This document shows, one piece after another, positions 1-8,532 of a stretch of DNA of 45,735 nt (positions within the stretch are counted from its first letter, which is position 1; each line of letters starts with the position of its first letter). Position numbers and translations under genes: made by a program. Where the stretch lies: assembly GCA_021604005.1 (NCBI GenBank), contig BQIV01000037.1:1-45735 (forward strand). Reading direction: 5' to 3'. This DNA is from Nitrospirales bacterium. GTDB lineage: Bacteria > Nitrospirota > Nitrospiria > Nitrospirales > UBA8639. Under the pieces are notes generated by a model. That model ran no database searches and was not told the origin of the DNA. It was given only the letters and a program-made list of their open reading frames with translations.

Positions 1-223
1 CTGCCGGGGTTCGTCCCGGCGGCCGAGGCCCTTGTGTTTCGGCAAAAGGACCCAAAACCATGAACGCCCAGGCCAGGCTCATCGGATGAGCTGAACCCCG
101 GTTGGTGGGGCGGGCTAACTCGCTGCGCTCAAACAAGCCCGCCCAGTATGAGAGGCGTTCACTCAGCAGACTGGCCTGCAGGCGTCAGGTCATATATGTT
201 GAGAAAAAGTTAAAATACAATAG
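1..223 (-). repeat. Dispersed hairpin-rich repeat, copy A (reads on the minus strand)
   Basis: Read on the minus strand, this stretch matches the window end (copy C, from about 45481) almost base for base, and matches both ends of copy B at 39562-39894. It begins with the T-rich edge TATTTTAACTTTTTCTC (complement of about 202-218) and is cut by the window start. It contains a perfect 9-bp inverted repeat (GGGCGGGCT at 108-116 with AGCCCGCCC at 136-144), a CTCAT/ATGAG hairpin and a CCGGG/CCCGG hairpin. An open frame without stops runs through it on the minus strand (peptide core SYWAGLFERSELARPTNR) and is shared with copy C. No transposase is present, so it looks like a non-autonomous repeat (REP- or MITE-like). 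Confidence 0.85.
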
Positions 224-435
224 CGAAACCAAATAACTTCCAGCCGAATGTACATCATGTACACAGCGCAAAAACACACGTCATACAGACGGAAGTATAT
301 TGGAACGACTATAGGATGTAATTTTAGGATGAGAGATTGGAGGACTACGGGGAAAGGTGAAACAACCCACAGCATCGAATGGCTAGAGCATGCCGTTCAT
401 TTTTCATAAGCACCAGAACTCGATCCACACCTGGG
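224..435. other. Intergenic tract between repeat A and the AAA+ gene
   Basis: No gene is supported here; the 61-codon minus-strand frame has no family features. A motif at 291-313 (GGAAGTATATTGGAACGACT followed by ATA) resembles motifs at 24951-24973 and 32871-32892, so this tract probably holds remnants of a second dispersed repeat family. Confidence 0.5.
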
Positions 436-1248
436 CTAGAATATGGCCTTGACAAGTTCCTGAATGCTTCGTTGCATATCTTGATCATCAGTAATCGGTC
501 GCGTCACAGCCGCGTCACAGGCTCGATCTGGCGCCAGACCTTGACGAATTAATGTGCCGGCGTAGATAAGCAATCGTGTACTGACTCCCTCTTCCAGACC
601 ATGACTTCTTAAATTACGAACCTTCTCGCCGAGCTTGACAAGACGCACCGCCACATCATGGTTAACGCATGCTTCATGTTCAACGATGCGGACTTCAATC
701 TCTTTGGGTGGATGAGAAAACTCAATCGCAACAAAACGCTGCTTGGTGCTTTGCTTCAGTTCCTTTAAGACGCTTTGATAGCCGGGGTTGTACGAGATCA
801 CCAGCATAAAGTCATCGACCGCCTCAAGCACTTGCCCTTTTTTTTCAAGCGGAAGAAACCGGCGGTCATCACTGAGTGGATGTATAATGACCGTTGTATC
901 TTTTCTGGCCTCGACGATTTCATCCAAGTAGACGATTGCGCCGTGCTTGACCCCTAACGTCAACGGCCCATCGACCCAGACCGTCTCTTCTCCCTTGAGC
1001 AAATATCTCCCAACAAGGTCCGACGCGGTCAAATCTTCATGACAGGCAACGGTAATCAACGGCCGGCCAAGCTCATGGGCCATATGTTGAACGAAACGGG
1101 TTTTGCCGCATCCAGTCGGGCCTTTCAGCATGACAGGCATTTTACTCTCAGCGGCTATTCGTAAGAGGGCTTTCTCCCCGTTCACTTCCTCATAAAACGG
1201 CTTCTCCGATACCCGATATTGCTCAATCCCTAATTCTTGGCCCTTCAT
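436..1248 (-). CDS. MoxR-type AAA+ ATPase of the CbbQ/NirQ/NorQ family
   Basis: A 270-aa cytosolic ATPase. Walker A GPTGCGKT lies at residues 43-50 and Walker B AIVYLDE near 104-110; a sensor-1-like segment (VISYNPGYQ) and an arginine-rich C-terminal lid follow. CbbQ/NirQ/NorQ proteins activate metalloenzymes such as Rubisco or nitric oxide reductase, working with a von Willebrand factor A partner (CbbO/NorD). No such partner or client enzyme lies in this window, so the target is unknown. The frame stays open upstream for 71 more codons, but that extension is unlike the family and overlaps the next gene, so I chose the ATG at 1248. The gene ends a minus-strand run with the DUF2156 and YkgJ genes. 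Confidence 0.85.
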   Translation of the reverse strand: MKGQELGIEQYRVSEKPFYEEVNGEKALLRIAAESKMPVMLKGPTGCGKTRFVQHMAHELGRPLITVACHEDLTASDLVGRYLLKGEETVWVDGPLTLGVKHGAIVYLDEIVEARKDTTVIIHPLSDDRRFLPLEKKGQVLEAVDDFMLVISYNPGYQSVLKELKQSTKQRFVAIEFSHPPKEIEVRIVEHEACVNHDVAVRLVKLGEKVRNLRSHGLEEGVSTRLLIYAGTLIRQGLAPDRACDAAVTRPITDDQDMQRSIQELVKAIF

Positions 1249-1336
1249 ACGTGTTTTCCCATCATGTCGCCAACCTTCCTGTTGTAAGATTAAACCTTGA
1301 TTATACTGAGGCGCCGAGAACGAGAACAAGCACCAA

Positions 1337-2290
1337 TTACGGGGTTGCAATAAAATTAGAGACCAGACGAACGGGATGATAGGCTCGTTTGGAACGAGCG
1401 AGACTCGTAAGACTGGAGTCATCCATCGTATTAATAAAGGGATATGACTCCATGTCTCCACAAAACTCTCGAAACAAAAATTGCGCGGCCCCAGAGAGCG
1501 TCCGGTCTACAACCTCAGCCAATATACAGAAAACGTCTGGAGATCGCTCATACCCGAACGTATACCCGCATATCGCTCCATCAACACATATAACTCTTCC
1601 TACGAGACCCAATGCGTCCGATGACTGCAAGATGCATCGATGCGCTGGCTCGGCATCTTCCAACATGTATCGCGCCAGGATGTCACTAGGCATACCGGCC
1701 TGTGCATGCTGCGCTTCTTTCTGCGCAGTCCAACGATGAAAGAGCGCCAGACATTCATCTCGATCCATCACGTCATATGGTCGATACTGTGCTCGATTTT
1801 CGCGCAAAAACCGATTACAGGCCGCCCGAGGCCGTTTATATCGATCGCCCTTCAGATCCACGAGGTCTTGACGACGATACAGATAGTCAGGATCTTTCTC
1901 TCGGAGGGTAAATCCCAATTCGTACAATCGAGGCTTCAGCTCTTCTGGCACATTTTCAATTCGTGTCACTGCCGAGCCTTTGTTGTGTGTCATCATGTAT
2001 TCAATAACATGTTGGACCACGTCCTTAAACGCGCAAGAGGGGTGAAACTCTCCCTGAGGACAGGGACCCAGAGGAGGTAACGGCATGAAGAGGCCGTCGC
2101 TATATTCGGCAAACAGACACCACCATCCATCGATTTCAGTCCACGCATACGCAAACATGTCCTGCCAAATCATGTGCGGAGCAAATGCCCAGGTTGCCAG
2201 TGAAGTTGCCCCTCCTTCGCGTGTGCACGTCAATGCCTGCTCGAACCTTAAACGGTCATGTACGGTGAGCGAAGTCAACAGGGATGACAC
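1337..2290 (-). CDS. DUF2156 / phosphatidylglycerol lysyltransferase C-terminal-like (GNAT-fold) protein
   Basis: A 317-aa soluble protein resembling the DUF2156 (LPG_synthase_C, PF09924) family, a double-GNAT acyl- or aminoacyl-transferase fold. Visible family features are an N-terminal segment starting near [12 protein letters not shown], a central segment with [19 protein letters not shown], and a C-terminal half ending in [22 protein letters not shown]. Unlike the full MprF synthase it has no membrane domain, so lipid lysylation should not be assumed. An ATG at 2356 would overlap the upstream gene by 59 bases. The GTG at 2290 begins just after that gene's stop and fits the domain start better. 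Neither has a clear ribosome-binding site. Confidence 0.75.
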   Translation of the reverse strand: MSSLLTSLTVHDRLRFEQALTCTREGGATSLATWAFAPHMIWQDMFAYAWTEIDGWWCLFAEYSDGLFMPLPPLGPCPQGEFHPSCAFKDVVQHVIEYMMTHNKGSAVTRIENVPEELKPRLYELGFTLREKDPDYLYRRQDLVDLKGDRYKRPRAACNRFLRENRAQYRPYDVMDRDECLALFHRWTAQKEAQHAQAGMPSDILARYMLEDAEPAHRCILQSSDALGLVGRVICVDGAICGYTFGYERSPDVFCILAEVVDRTLSGAAQFLFREFCGDMESYPFINTMDDSSLTSLARSKRAYHPVRLVSNFIATP

Positions 2291-2297
2291 GTGTGAA

Positions 2298-2939
2298 TTA
2301 ATCCACGTCGCTAAGAGCGTGCGTGAGTTGTGGCAATGGTTGAAGAACCACAACATCAGGCTGAAACGGTGTCACAAGACGTGGGTGGGCTTTAATGCGC
2401 AAGGGCAAATCGCCATTCTCTAATTGCGCACATAACTGATACGCAGCATTCATCATCTCAGAAGGCAACGTTGGCAAGACGGGGAGACTCGACACATCCT
2501 GAAGAGGTTCATACTCACCCTCCGATGGCCACAAAAATGGGCATTTGCTATCCCAACCCAACAGAACCGACTCATGCTGCTGATCCCACATCAGCACAAA
2601 GGGGTAAATCTGACAGTCTAATGGACGCACGTCATAGATTCGGCAATGGGATGTTTCAGCATCAAAGGCAGGACACACATACCCTTCTCCAGAAGGATTC
2701 GGCACCACGTCAACCTGACACCCCTCCGCATTAGAGAAAAATTTTGAATCGACCCCACCCGTTATTGCTTGCCCTATTTCAGGTTTCGTGAAAAACGGGC
2801 GGAGAAAACTCTCGCGCTCCGGGAATCGACAACACACCTCACAACTCAAACACACCCGAGAAGGAACAATTTGTGGAATCGCAGACGTTGGCATACCCAC
2901 CTTCATCACTGAGGATGTAAGGATTGCTAAGAGCCTCAC
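2298..2939 (-). CDS. YkgJ-family cysteine-cluster protein
   Basis: A 213-aa protein with the CxxCxxCC-like cluster of the YkgJ/PF03692 family: CLSCEVCCRF near residues 32-41, then a Cys in the middle (NAEGCQVD), CPAFD and CRIYDVRPLDCQIYPF. The family is thought to bind zinc or an Fe-S cluster, and its biochemical role is not established. The start at 2939 has an AGGAT stretch a few bases upstream, but an in-frame ATG about 15 codons in cannot be excluded. It is the first gene of the minus-strand trio with the DUF2156 and CbbQ-like genes, which suggests joint expression. Confidence 0.8.
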   Translation of the reverse strand: MRLLAILTSSVMKVGMPTSAIPQIVPSRVCLSCEVCCRFPERESFLRPFFTKPEIGQAITGGVDSKFFSNAEGCQVDVVPNPSGEGYVCPAFDAETSHCRIYDVRPLDCQIYPFVLMWDQQHESVLLGWDSKCPFLWPSEGEYEPLQDVSSLPVLPTLPSEMMNAAYQLCAQLENGDLPLRIKAHPRLVTPFQPDVVVLQPLPQLTHALSDVD

Positions 2940-3149
2940 ATCCTAATCATCCTGTGGCCTCTTGAGCAAGAATTCCTCTTCGGCTATCCCATTACCTTGT
3001 TTGATTTGGAAGCCACATGTTACGATTATACGGAAGTCCAACATTTTTCTGGAGACGGGTTCCTTCGAACGTAATCCAAATGCCCGACACGAGCACACGA
3101 GAATACAGCCCCTCACATCTCGACTCTATACGTTGAGGGGTTCCATCAT

Positions 3150-4637
3150 TTGAAATCCACTCAGTCAGTAAAAAAGCCTAATCTCATGACACCAACGGGA
3201 ACAATTTCCCCAAGCCTCGCTATCTCTCGTACAACCGCATTACTAAACGGTTCGACTCGGCACGACATCATTCGAAAGGCCCTGATTAAAGATGGCTTGC
3301 TCCGAGAGGGTGAGACCGACTCTTGGAGGATTGCCCATTCCCCTTTTCACATTTCCTCCACCGAAGTGACGTTTTTCGAGCAGCTCGGCCACCATCTGCT
3401 GACATTCTACCGGACTCTGAATCGCCTCTATCTGGAAAGCGTCAAGGGTCAGCAACCGGCTTGGATCCATCAGTATTTTGATCAAGGCAAACCTGAGGCC
3501 CTGCTTGCCTATGCCAGAATGAACCGTTTTAAAAACTTGCTTCCTGATGTCATACGGCCAGATCTTATCCCAACAGACACTGGCATGATCATGACCGAAC
3601 TAGATTCTGTTCCAGGCGGCATGGGACTTACTGGAAGCTTGGCACTCACGTATGGCGAACTGGGCGAACATATCATTGGAGGGGCCGATGGACTGTCCCA
3701 AGGCTTTGCGTCCATACTGCGTTCCCGCGCAAAAGACCCTTCACCAACAGTTGCCATCGTGGTTTCGGATGAGTCCGACTCGTATCGCACGGAAATGCAG
3801 TGGCTCACGGCTCAGTTAAAAGGCCAAGGGTTACCTGTGGCCTGTGTGCACCCGCAGGATCTTCGCTTCCGCGATGATGGGCTGTTTCTTCCTTCCCACT
3901 TTGGGGAACAGCCGGTGTCGCTTGTGTATCGTTTTTTTGAGCTCTTTGATTTACCAAATATACCGAAATTTGAACTATTGATGTATGCTGCGAAGAAAGG
4001 GTTGACGGCTGTTACCCCACCCTATAAGCCGTGGCTTGAGGAAAAATTGGCTTTTGCCTTGGTTCACCATCCAATGTTAGAACAGTATTGGAAGGCTCAC
4101 GTGGCTGATGAAACGTTTCAGGTACTACAAAGACTCATGCCACATACATGGGTACTCGATCCTCAACCGATTCCGCCTATGGGAGTCATCCCAGGCTTAA
4201 CATTGGGCACGCAACCGATTTCTGATTGGCGTGTGCTCGGAACGGCAAGTCAAAAAGAGCGCCAATACGTTGTGAAACCCTCTGGATTTTCTGAACTGGC
4301 CTGGGGAAGTCGGGGTGTCACTATTGGTCATGACCATTCGCAAGCTGAGTGGGCACAGACTATTGATCATGGATTGGAGTCATTTTCCACGACGCCCTAC
4401 ATCCTCCAAGAATTTCATAAAGGCCGACTCTACACCGTGGAGTACTATGACGAGCAACAACGCGATTGGACCACGATGACCGGTCGAGTTCGCCTTTCCC
4501 CATACTACTGCGTCGAGGGTGAAGAAGCGAAACTTGCCGGTATACTGTCTACTGTTTGTCCAAAAGATAAAAAAATTATCCATGGCATGCGTGATGCGGT
4601 CATGATGCCATGTGGGACAAGAGATAATGAAAACTGA
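3150..4637 (+). CDS. ATP-grasp-like protein of unknown substrate
   Basis: A 495-aa protein I cannot assign to a named enzyme. The C-terminal half carries ATP-grasp-like elements: a YVVKPSGFSELAWGSRGV stretch near residue 370 (nucleotide-binding lysine and glycine-rich loop) and YILQEFHKGRLYTVEYYD further on. An upstream acidic/glycine segment (MTELDSVPGGMGLTGS) resembles the glutathionylspermidine synthase/ATP-grasp ligase superfamily. ATP-grasp enzymes join a carboxylate to an amine or thiol. I used the TTG at 3150 because GAGGGG lies about 10 bases upstream; the ATG at 3186 is an alternative with no obvious site. It heads a plus-strand run with a glutaredoxin-like gene and lysine 2,3-aminomutase, so an amino-acid ligation role is possible. 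Confidence 0.6.
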   Translation: MKSTQSVKKPNLMTPTGTISPSLAISRTTALLNGSTRHDIIRKALIKDGLLREGETDSWRIAHSPFHISSTEVTFFEQLGHHLLTFYRTLNRLYLESVKGQQPAWIHQYFDQGKPEALLAYARMNRFKNLLPDVIRPDLIPTDTGMIMTELDSVPGGMGLTGSLALTYGELGEHIIGGADGLSQGFASILRSRAKDPSPTVAIVVSDESDSYRTEMQWLTAQLKGQGLPVACVHPQDLRFRDDGLFLPSHFGEQPVSLVYRFFELFDLPNIPKFELLMYAAKKGLTAVTPPYKPWLEEKLAFALVHHPMLEQYWKAHVADETFQVLQRLMPHTWVLDPQPIPPMGVIPGLTLGTQPISDWRVLGTASQKERQYVVKPSGFSELAWGSRGVTIGHDHSQAEWAQTIDHGLESFSTTPYILQEFHKGRLYTVEYYDEQQRDWTTMTGRVRLSPYYCVEGEEAKLAGILSTVCPKDKKIIHGMRDAVMMPCGTRDNEN

Positions 4638-4729
4638 AAAATGTCAATGGCCAAATGATGGCAATCATTCTCGGTCTTTAATTTTTCACTTTGCACTTTG
4701 CAATTTTCACTTTACCCTGTAGAGAGATT

Positions 4730-4978
4730 ATGACGCTGTATCATGTTTCCTGGTGCCCGGAATGTATTGAAGTCACAAAGAAGCTGGAGGATCTCGCCAT
4801 TTCCTACGACAGCGTGATTGTTCCAGACTTTCAACTTTCTCGAACGCAGGTACATGAAGTATCTGGACAATATTATGTTCCGGTATTAGTTGATAACGAC
4901 ACCGTGCTCACAGAAACGCACGACATCTTATCGTATCTTGACGACTATTCATCTGCTCAATCCCACGGAGACACATAA
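4730..4978 (+). CDS. Small glutaredoxin / GST N-terminal-like thioredoxin-fold protein
   Basis: An 82-aa protein that is essentially one thioredoxin fold. The motif CPEC follows the first strand (YHVSWCPECIEV), a cis-proline region is seen in YYVPVLVDND, and a helix begins THDILSYLDDY. Glutaredoxins and GST N-terminal domains share this layout and act in thiol exchange or glutathione binding. I chose the ATG at 4730 because GAGAG lies just upstream and the fold begins there; the longer frame from 4691 would add 13 non-conserved residues. It sits between the ATP-grasp-like gene and kamA, with short gaps, so the three are probably co-transcribed. Confidence 0.8.
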   Translation: MTLYHVSWCPECIEVTKKLEDLAISYDSVIVPDFQLSRTQVHEVSGQYYVPVLVDNDTVLTETHDILSYLDDYSSAQSHGDT

Positions 4979-5032
4979 CGATTGAGCACTCGATGAGGAT
5001 TTTGCGAACCGCGATAGAGTGAGGAACTCAAT

Positions 5033-6157
5033 ATGGACGATTGGAAACGCATTCTTGCTGAGAGCATCACGAAGCCGAAGGATTTAGCCAAACATCTTGG
5101 CGTTGACCCCAAAGAAATCGAAGATGTCGTAGGCCCTTATCCCATGCGGATCACGCCGACCGTGCTCGCGACGATCAAAGAAAAGGGCGATGCTATCTGG
5201 AAGCAAGTCGTTCCTGAAGCCATAGAAATTGATGATATCGATGCTCCCGATGATCCGTTAGAGGAGGACACTGATAGTCCCGTTCCCCATTTAGTCCATC
5301 GGTATCCAGATCGCGTGCTCTTGATGGTCACGAATCAATGTCCTATTTATTGCAGGTTTTGCACAAGAAAACGACTGGTTGGAAAACCCGGCTTTTTAAA
5401 AAAGGGAGAACTGGATCAGGCCATTGCCTACCTGCGAGAACACACCGAAATACGAGATGTGATTCTCTCGGGCGGCGATCCATTACTCCTGCCAGACCAC
5501 TTGATCGAACGTATATTAAAAGCCCTGAGAACGATTCCACATTTAGAGCTGATACGGTTCGGGACACGAGTTCCGGGTACGCTCCCGCAACGCATCACGC
5601 CGGAACTCTGTGAGATTGTGAAGAAATACCATCCGATTTATATGAATCTGCATTTTAATCATCCGGATGAACTGACCCCTGAAGTCAAAGAAGCCTGCGG
5701 ACGCCTGGCCGATTCCGGGGTCCCGTTGGGCGCGCAAACCGTGCTGCTGAAAGGCGTCAATGATGACCCGGAGATTATGAAACGGTTGATGCACCAGCTT
5801 TTACTCGCACGCGTTAAGCCTTACTATCTGTACCAAGCCGACCTGACAAAGGGCACAAACCATTTCAGGACGTCCGTAGAAACCGGGCTCAAAATCATTC
5901 AAGCCCTTCAAGGACATACGAGCGGGATGGCCGTTCCTCATTTCGTTATTGATGCACCGGGTGGAGGTGGGAAAATTCCAATTCTCCCCAACGACTATCT
6001 CTTGCACCTGGATGAAAAGGGCGCGGTACTCAAAAATTACGAAAACAAGACCTATCACTACCCTCAGCCAGACCATGGGGGCAAACGAGAGCTTCCTATG
6101 GTTGGTGCGCATACGACCAATGGGTCCTGCGGCGCAGGAGCCATGGACGATCTATAA
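5033..6157 (+). CDS. kamA: Lysine 2,3-aminomutase (radical SAM, PLP-dependent)
   Basis: A 374-aa KamA-family enzyme predicted to convert L-lysine to L-beta-lysine. The radical-SAM cluster is CPIYCRFC with Cys103, Cys107 and Cys110. The PLP lysine is Lys314 in GGGGKIPI. Asp270 (YQADLTKG) and Asp307 (VIDAPGGGG) have the same spacing as the two aspartates of clostridial lysine 2,3-aminomutase that bind the side-chain amine, which favours lysine over glutamate as substrate. Length is between EpmB and clostridial KamA, but TRKRLVG after the cluster is KamA-like. An EF-P-modifying role (EpmB) is less likely but possible. The stop codon shares one base with the start of the next gene (TAATG), so translation is probably coupled. 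Confidence 0.88.
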   Translation: MDDWKRILAESITKPKDLAKHLGVDPKEIEDVVGPYPMRITPTVLATIKEKGDAIWKQVVPEAIEIDDIDAPDDPLEEDTDSPVPHLVHRYPDRVLLMVTNQCPIYCRFCTRKRLVGKPGFLKKGELDQAIAYLREHTEIRDVILSGGDPLLLPDHLIERILKALRTIPHLELIRFGTRVPGTLPQRITPELCEIVKKYHPIYMNLHFNHPDELTPEVKEACGRLADSGVPLGAQTVLLKGVNDDPEIMKRLMHQLLLARVKPYYLYQADLTKGTNHFRTSVETGLKIIQALQGHTSGMAVPHFVIDAPGGGGKIPILPNDYLLHLDEKGAVLKNYENKTYHYPQPDHGGKRELPMVGAHTTNGSCGAGAMDDL

Positions 6158-7320
6158 TGCCGGAACCACACAAACAAGGCATTCTTCCGTATCAGCGCCT
6201 CAAGAAACTCACGGCTGCAGGGGCGATCACAGCCGACCCCCCAATTGCCGAGGGACAATTTCAACCGGCGAGCCTTGACTTGCGGCTTGGACGAAAGGCC
6301 TACCGATTAATCAGCAGTTTTCTTCCTGAACACCCGGACACATTCGGCCCCCATTCACACTGGGAAGAAGCCTTTCAGTCAGACTTGGTCATGTACGACA
6401 TGGACATTACCGACGGGGCAATTCTGGAGAAAGGCCATGTGTATCTCATTCCCCTGCTCGAGCACCTCAAACTGCCTAAAAATATTCGAGGACGAACGAA
6501 TCCGAAAAGTTCCACAGGACGGCTTGATATTTTTACGCGGGTCATTACGAATCGGAATGTGGGCTTTGATGAAATTCGTCCAGGCTATGAAGGCCCGCTC
6601 TATCTTGAAATTGTTCCACGTTCGTTTACCATTCGTGTCCAAACAGGGTTATCGCTGAATCAATTGCGCCTTAGCATCGGTCGGCCAACCGTTTCTGATT
6701 CCGACCTTCGAGCGGTTCATCGAAAAACCCCGCTGCTCTATCAAAACGGAGAAGCCAACCGCCCCAATAAATCCTTGCCTGCCAAAGACCTCCACCTTAA
6801 TCACGGATTATTTCTGAGTGTGGATCTTCAAGGGTCTCTCGATGGTGGCGACGCCATTATTGGCTATCGCGCAAAAAAAAACAGCCATGTGATCGATTTA
6901 CAAAAAATTGGCTATTATTCGGCCTTTGACTTTTGGGAACCGATTTCCCGTCATACGAAGAATACGCTGCTCCTTGAACCTGAAGAATTTTATATTCTCG
7001 CATCAAAAGAACGAATCCAAGTCCCGGCCGGGTACGCATCGGAAATGGTCGCGTATGAAGCAGCCTGCGGCGAACTGCGCACGCATTATGCCGGCTTTTT
7101 CGATCCTGGATTTGGCGCAGTCTCAGCAAAACGCAAGGGCACGCAAGTCGTGTTAGAAGTCCGTCCACACGATGTCCCATTCCTCATCTATGACGGCCAA
7201 ACCTTCTTTAAAGTCGTGTATGAGAAACTCCTGCATGTACCGGAGAAATTATACGGATCGACACTGGGCTCTTCCTATCACCAACAGGGACTCACCTTAA
7301 GCAAACACTTTAAATGGTAA
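6157..7320 (+). CDS. dcd: 2'-deoxycytidine 5'-triphosphate deaminase, two-domain form
   Basis: A 387-aa protein, about twice the usual dCTP deaminase length, which belongs to the tandem DCD family. The first half has RTNPKSSTGR near residues 113-122 and RPGYEGPLYLEI near 141-152, with a conserved Glu151. The second half repeats the pattern with AGFFDPGFG near 312-320 and VLEVRPHDVPFLIYDGQ near 332-348. The reaction is dCTP + water to dUTP + ammonia, feeding dTMP synthesis. The two halves probably form one pseudo-trimer unit in place of separate chains, which is inference. It overlaps kamA by one base and the next gene by seven, so it belongs to the same operon. Confidence 0.88.
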   Translation: MPEPHKQGILPYQRLKKLTAAGAITADPPIAEGQFQPASLDLRLGRKAYRLISSFLPEHPDTFGPHSHWEEAFQSDLVMYDMDITDGAILEKGHVYLIPLLEHLKLPKNIRGRTNPKSSTGRLDIFTRVITNRNVGFDEIRPGYEGPLYLEIVPRSFTIRVQTGLSLNQLRLSIGRPTVSDSDLRAVHRKTPLLYQNGEANRPNKSLPAKDLHLNHGLFLSVDLQGSLDGGDAIIGYRAKKNSHVIDLQKIGYYSAFDFWEPISRHTKNTLLLEPEEFYILASKERIQVPAGYASEMVAYEAACGELRTHYAGFFDPGFGAVSAKRKGTQVVLEVRPHDVPFLIYDGQTFFKVVYEKLLHVPEKLYGSTLGSSYHQQGLTLSKHFKW

Positions 7321-7763
7321 CCATGACATCTGATTTAGACCCACAGAAACCAACAGCACCCCCAACACCCTCACCGGCACCACAGCGCCGATCACAGCCG
7401 GACCGTGAGGATGACACCGACGCCAATGACAATCTGCAGATGCGCGTCGCGATGAAAATGATTGGCTCGGCTATGGTGTTTATTGGATTTCTTCAGGTAT
7501 TCCTGGCAGCGCAAACTGGTGCCGAGATCACCGTATTCCCAATGTTCATTTACTTTGGCGGTATGGCGCTTTGGGCTCACTCTTCGGTCGAACATGCCAC
7601 AACTCGCTATCTCATTATCGCATTCTCTCTGTTGTGCGCATTAGCCTTTTTTCACTACGGCGAGGTTCTCTTTTGGCATATCTACGTCATTTATTGGGGC
7701 ACAGTGCTAATGGTTGTCTACTTCATGTTTAAAACTCAGAAAAATCCAACCTCCGGACAATAG
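7314..7763 (+). CDS. Small multi-pass membrane protein, function unknown
   Basis: A 149-aa protein that I do not recognise. The first 40 or so residues are proline-, glutamine- and acid-rich and likely cytosolic. Three to four hydrophobic helices follow, seen in MIGSAMVFIGFLQVFLAA, FPMFIYFGGMALWA, YLIIAFSLLCALAFF and IYVIYWGTVLMVVYFMF. Its ATG overlaps the dcd stop region (ATGGTAACC), so translation is probably coupled to dcd. A second in-frame ATG at 7323 is equally plausible. Confidence 0.65.
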   Translation: MVTMTSDLDPQKPTAPPTPSPAPQRRSQPDREDDTDANDNLQMRVAMKMIGSAMVFIGFLQVFLAAQTGAEITVFPMFIYFGGMALWAHSSVEHATTRYLIIAFSLLCALAFFHYGEVLFWHIYVIYWGTVLMVVYFMFKTQKNPTSGQ

Positions 7764-7833
7764 CCGAACACACATATTTCAATCCGAGGCTTCTCGATTA
7801 CACGCTCTTACTTTTCAGCCCACAATCTTAACA

Positions 7834-8532
7834 ATGACGATTGGAGTCATTATCCCAACCCTCAACGAAGAAGCCACACTCTCCAGCACTCTAGACAGCG
7901 TATCTCAAGCACGCATGGACGAGGTCATCATTGTCGATGGTGGGAGTCAAGATCGAACATGTGACATTGCCGAAGCGTACATCAAGGCACACAGCTCCCC
8001 ACGCAGTCAACTCTTAACCGCGTCCACAGGCCGCGCCTGTCAAATGAATGCAGGGGGAATATCCGCTCAATCCGATATCATCATGTTTTTACATGCCGAT
8101 ACCCATCTTCCCCAAGAGGCTCGTCAACGTATCGAAGACGCGATGCGTAGTGGGAAATACGTCGGAGGGCGGTTTGATGTGCAATTTGGCACCGACCGGG
8201 GATATGCGTGGCTCATTAGCCGAATGATGAACTGGCGTTCTCGATGGAGCGGCATTTTTACAGGAGATCAAGCGATATTTGTTCGCCAAACGGCCTTCCG
8301 TCAATTGAACGGTTTTTCAGATATGCCGCTTATGGAAGATATCGAATTCAGTTCCCGGTTAAAGCAATTGGGTCCGGTGATTTCCCTTCGAGCAAAAGTT
8401 ACCACCTCCTTTCGCCGTTGGGAACACCATGGACCACTCCGCACAATCCTGCACATGTGGACCTTGAGACTTCTTTACTGGCTTGGAATCAGTCCACACA
8501 CCCTGCAACAATTCTATGGCACGGTCCGCTAA
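7834..8532 (+). CDS. TIGR04283-type family 2 glycosyltransferase
   Basis: A 232-aa GT-A fold glycosyltransferase. It starts with the classic nucleotide-binding strand IGVIIPTLNEEATL, followed by VIIVDGGSQDRT and the metal-binding motif HAD in MFLHADTHLP. The pattern GGRFDVQFG and MEDIEFSSRLK is typical of the TIGR04283 family, named for proteins often found near arsenosugar biosynthesis genes. No arsenic methyltransferase or radical SAM partner is visible here, so the acceptor is unknown. The longer frame from 7714 runs back into the previous gene; the domain begins at the ATG at 7834. It overlaps the next gene by 17 bases. Confidence 0.85.
   Translation: MTIGVIIPTLNEEATLSSTLDSVSQARMDEVIIVDGGSQDRTCDIAEAYIKAHSSPRSQLLTASTGRACQMNAGGISAQSDIIMFLHADTHLPQEARQRIEDAMRSGKYVGGRFDVQFGTDRGYAWLISRMMNWRSRWSGIFTGDQAIFVRQTAFRQLNGFSDMPLMEDIEFSSRLKQLGPVISLRAKVTTSFRRWEHHGPLRTILHMWTLRLLYWLGISPHTLQQFYGTVR

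Noticed and set aside
2962-3153. 63-codon plus-strand frame before the ATP-grasp-like gene
   Set aside because: It has no family features or ribosome-binding site and overlaps the next start; it is probably leader sequence.
5033-6157. EpmB (EF-P lysine modification) as the primary call
   Set aside because: The motif after the cluster and the spacing of the two aspartates match lysine 2,3-aminomutase better, and no efp or epmA is near.
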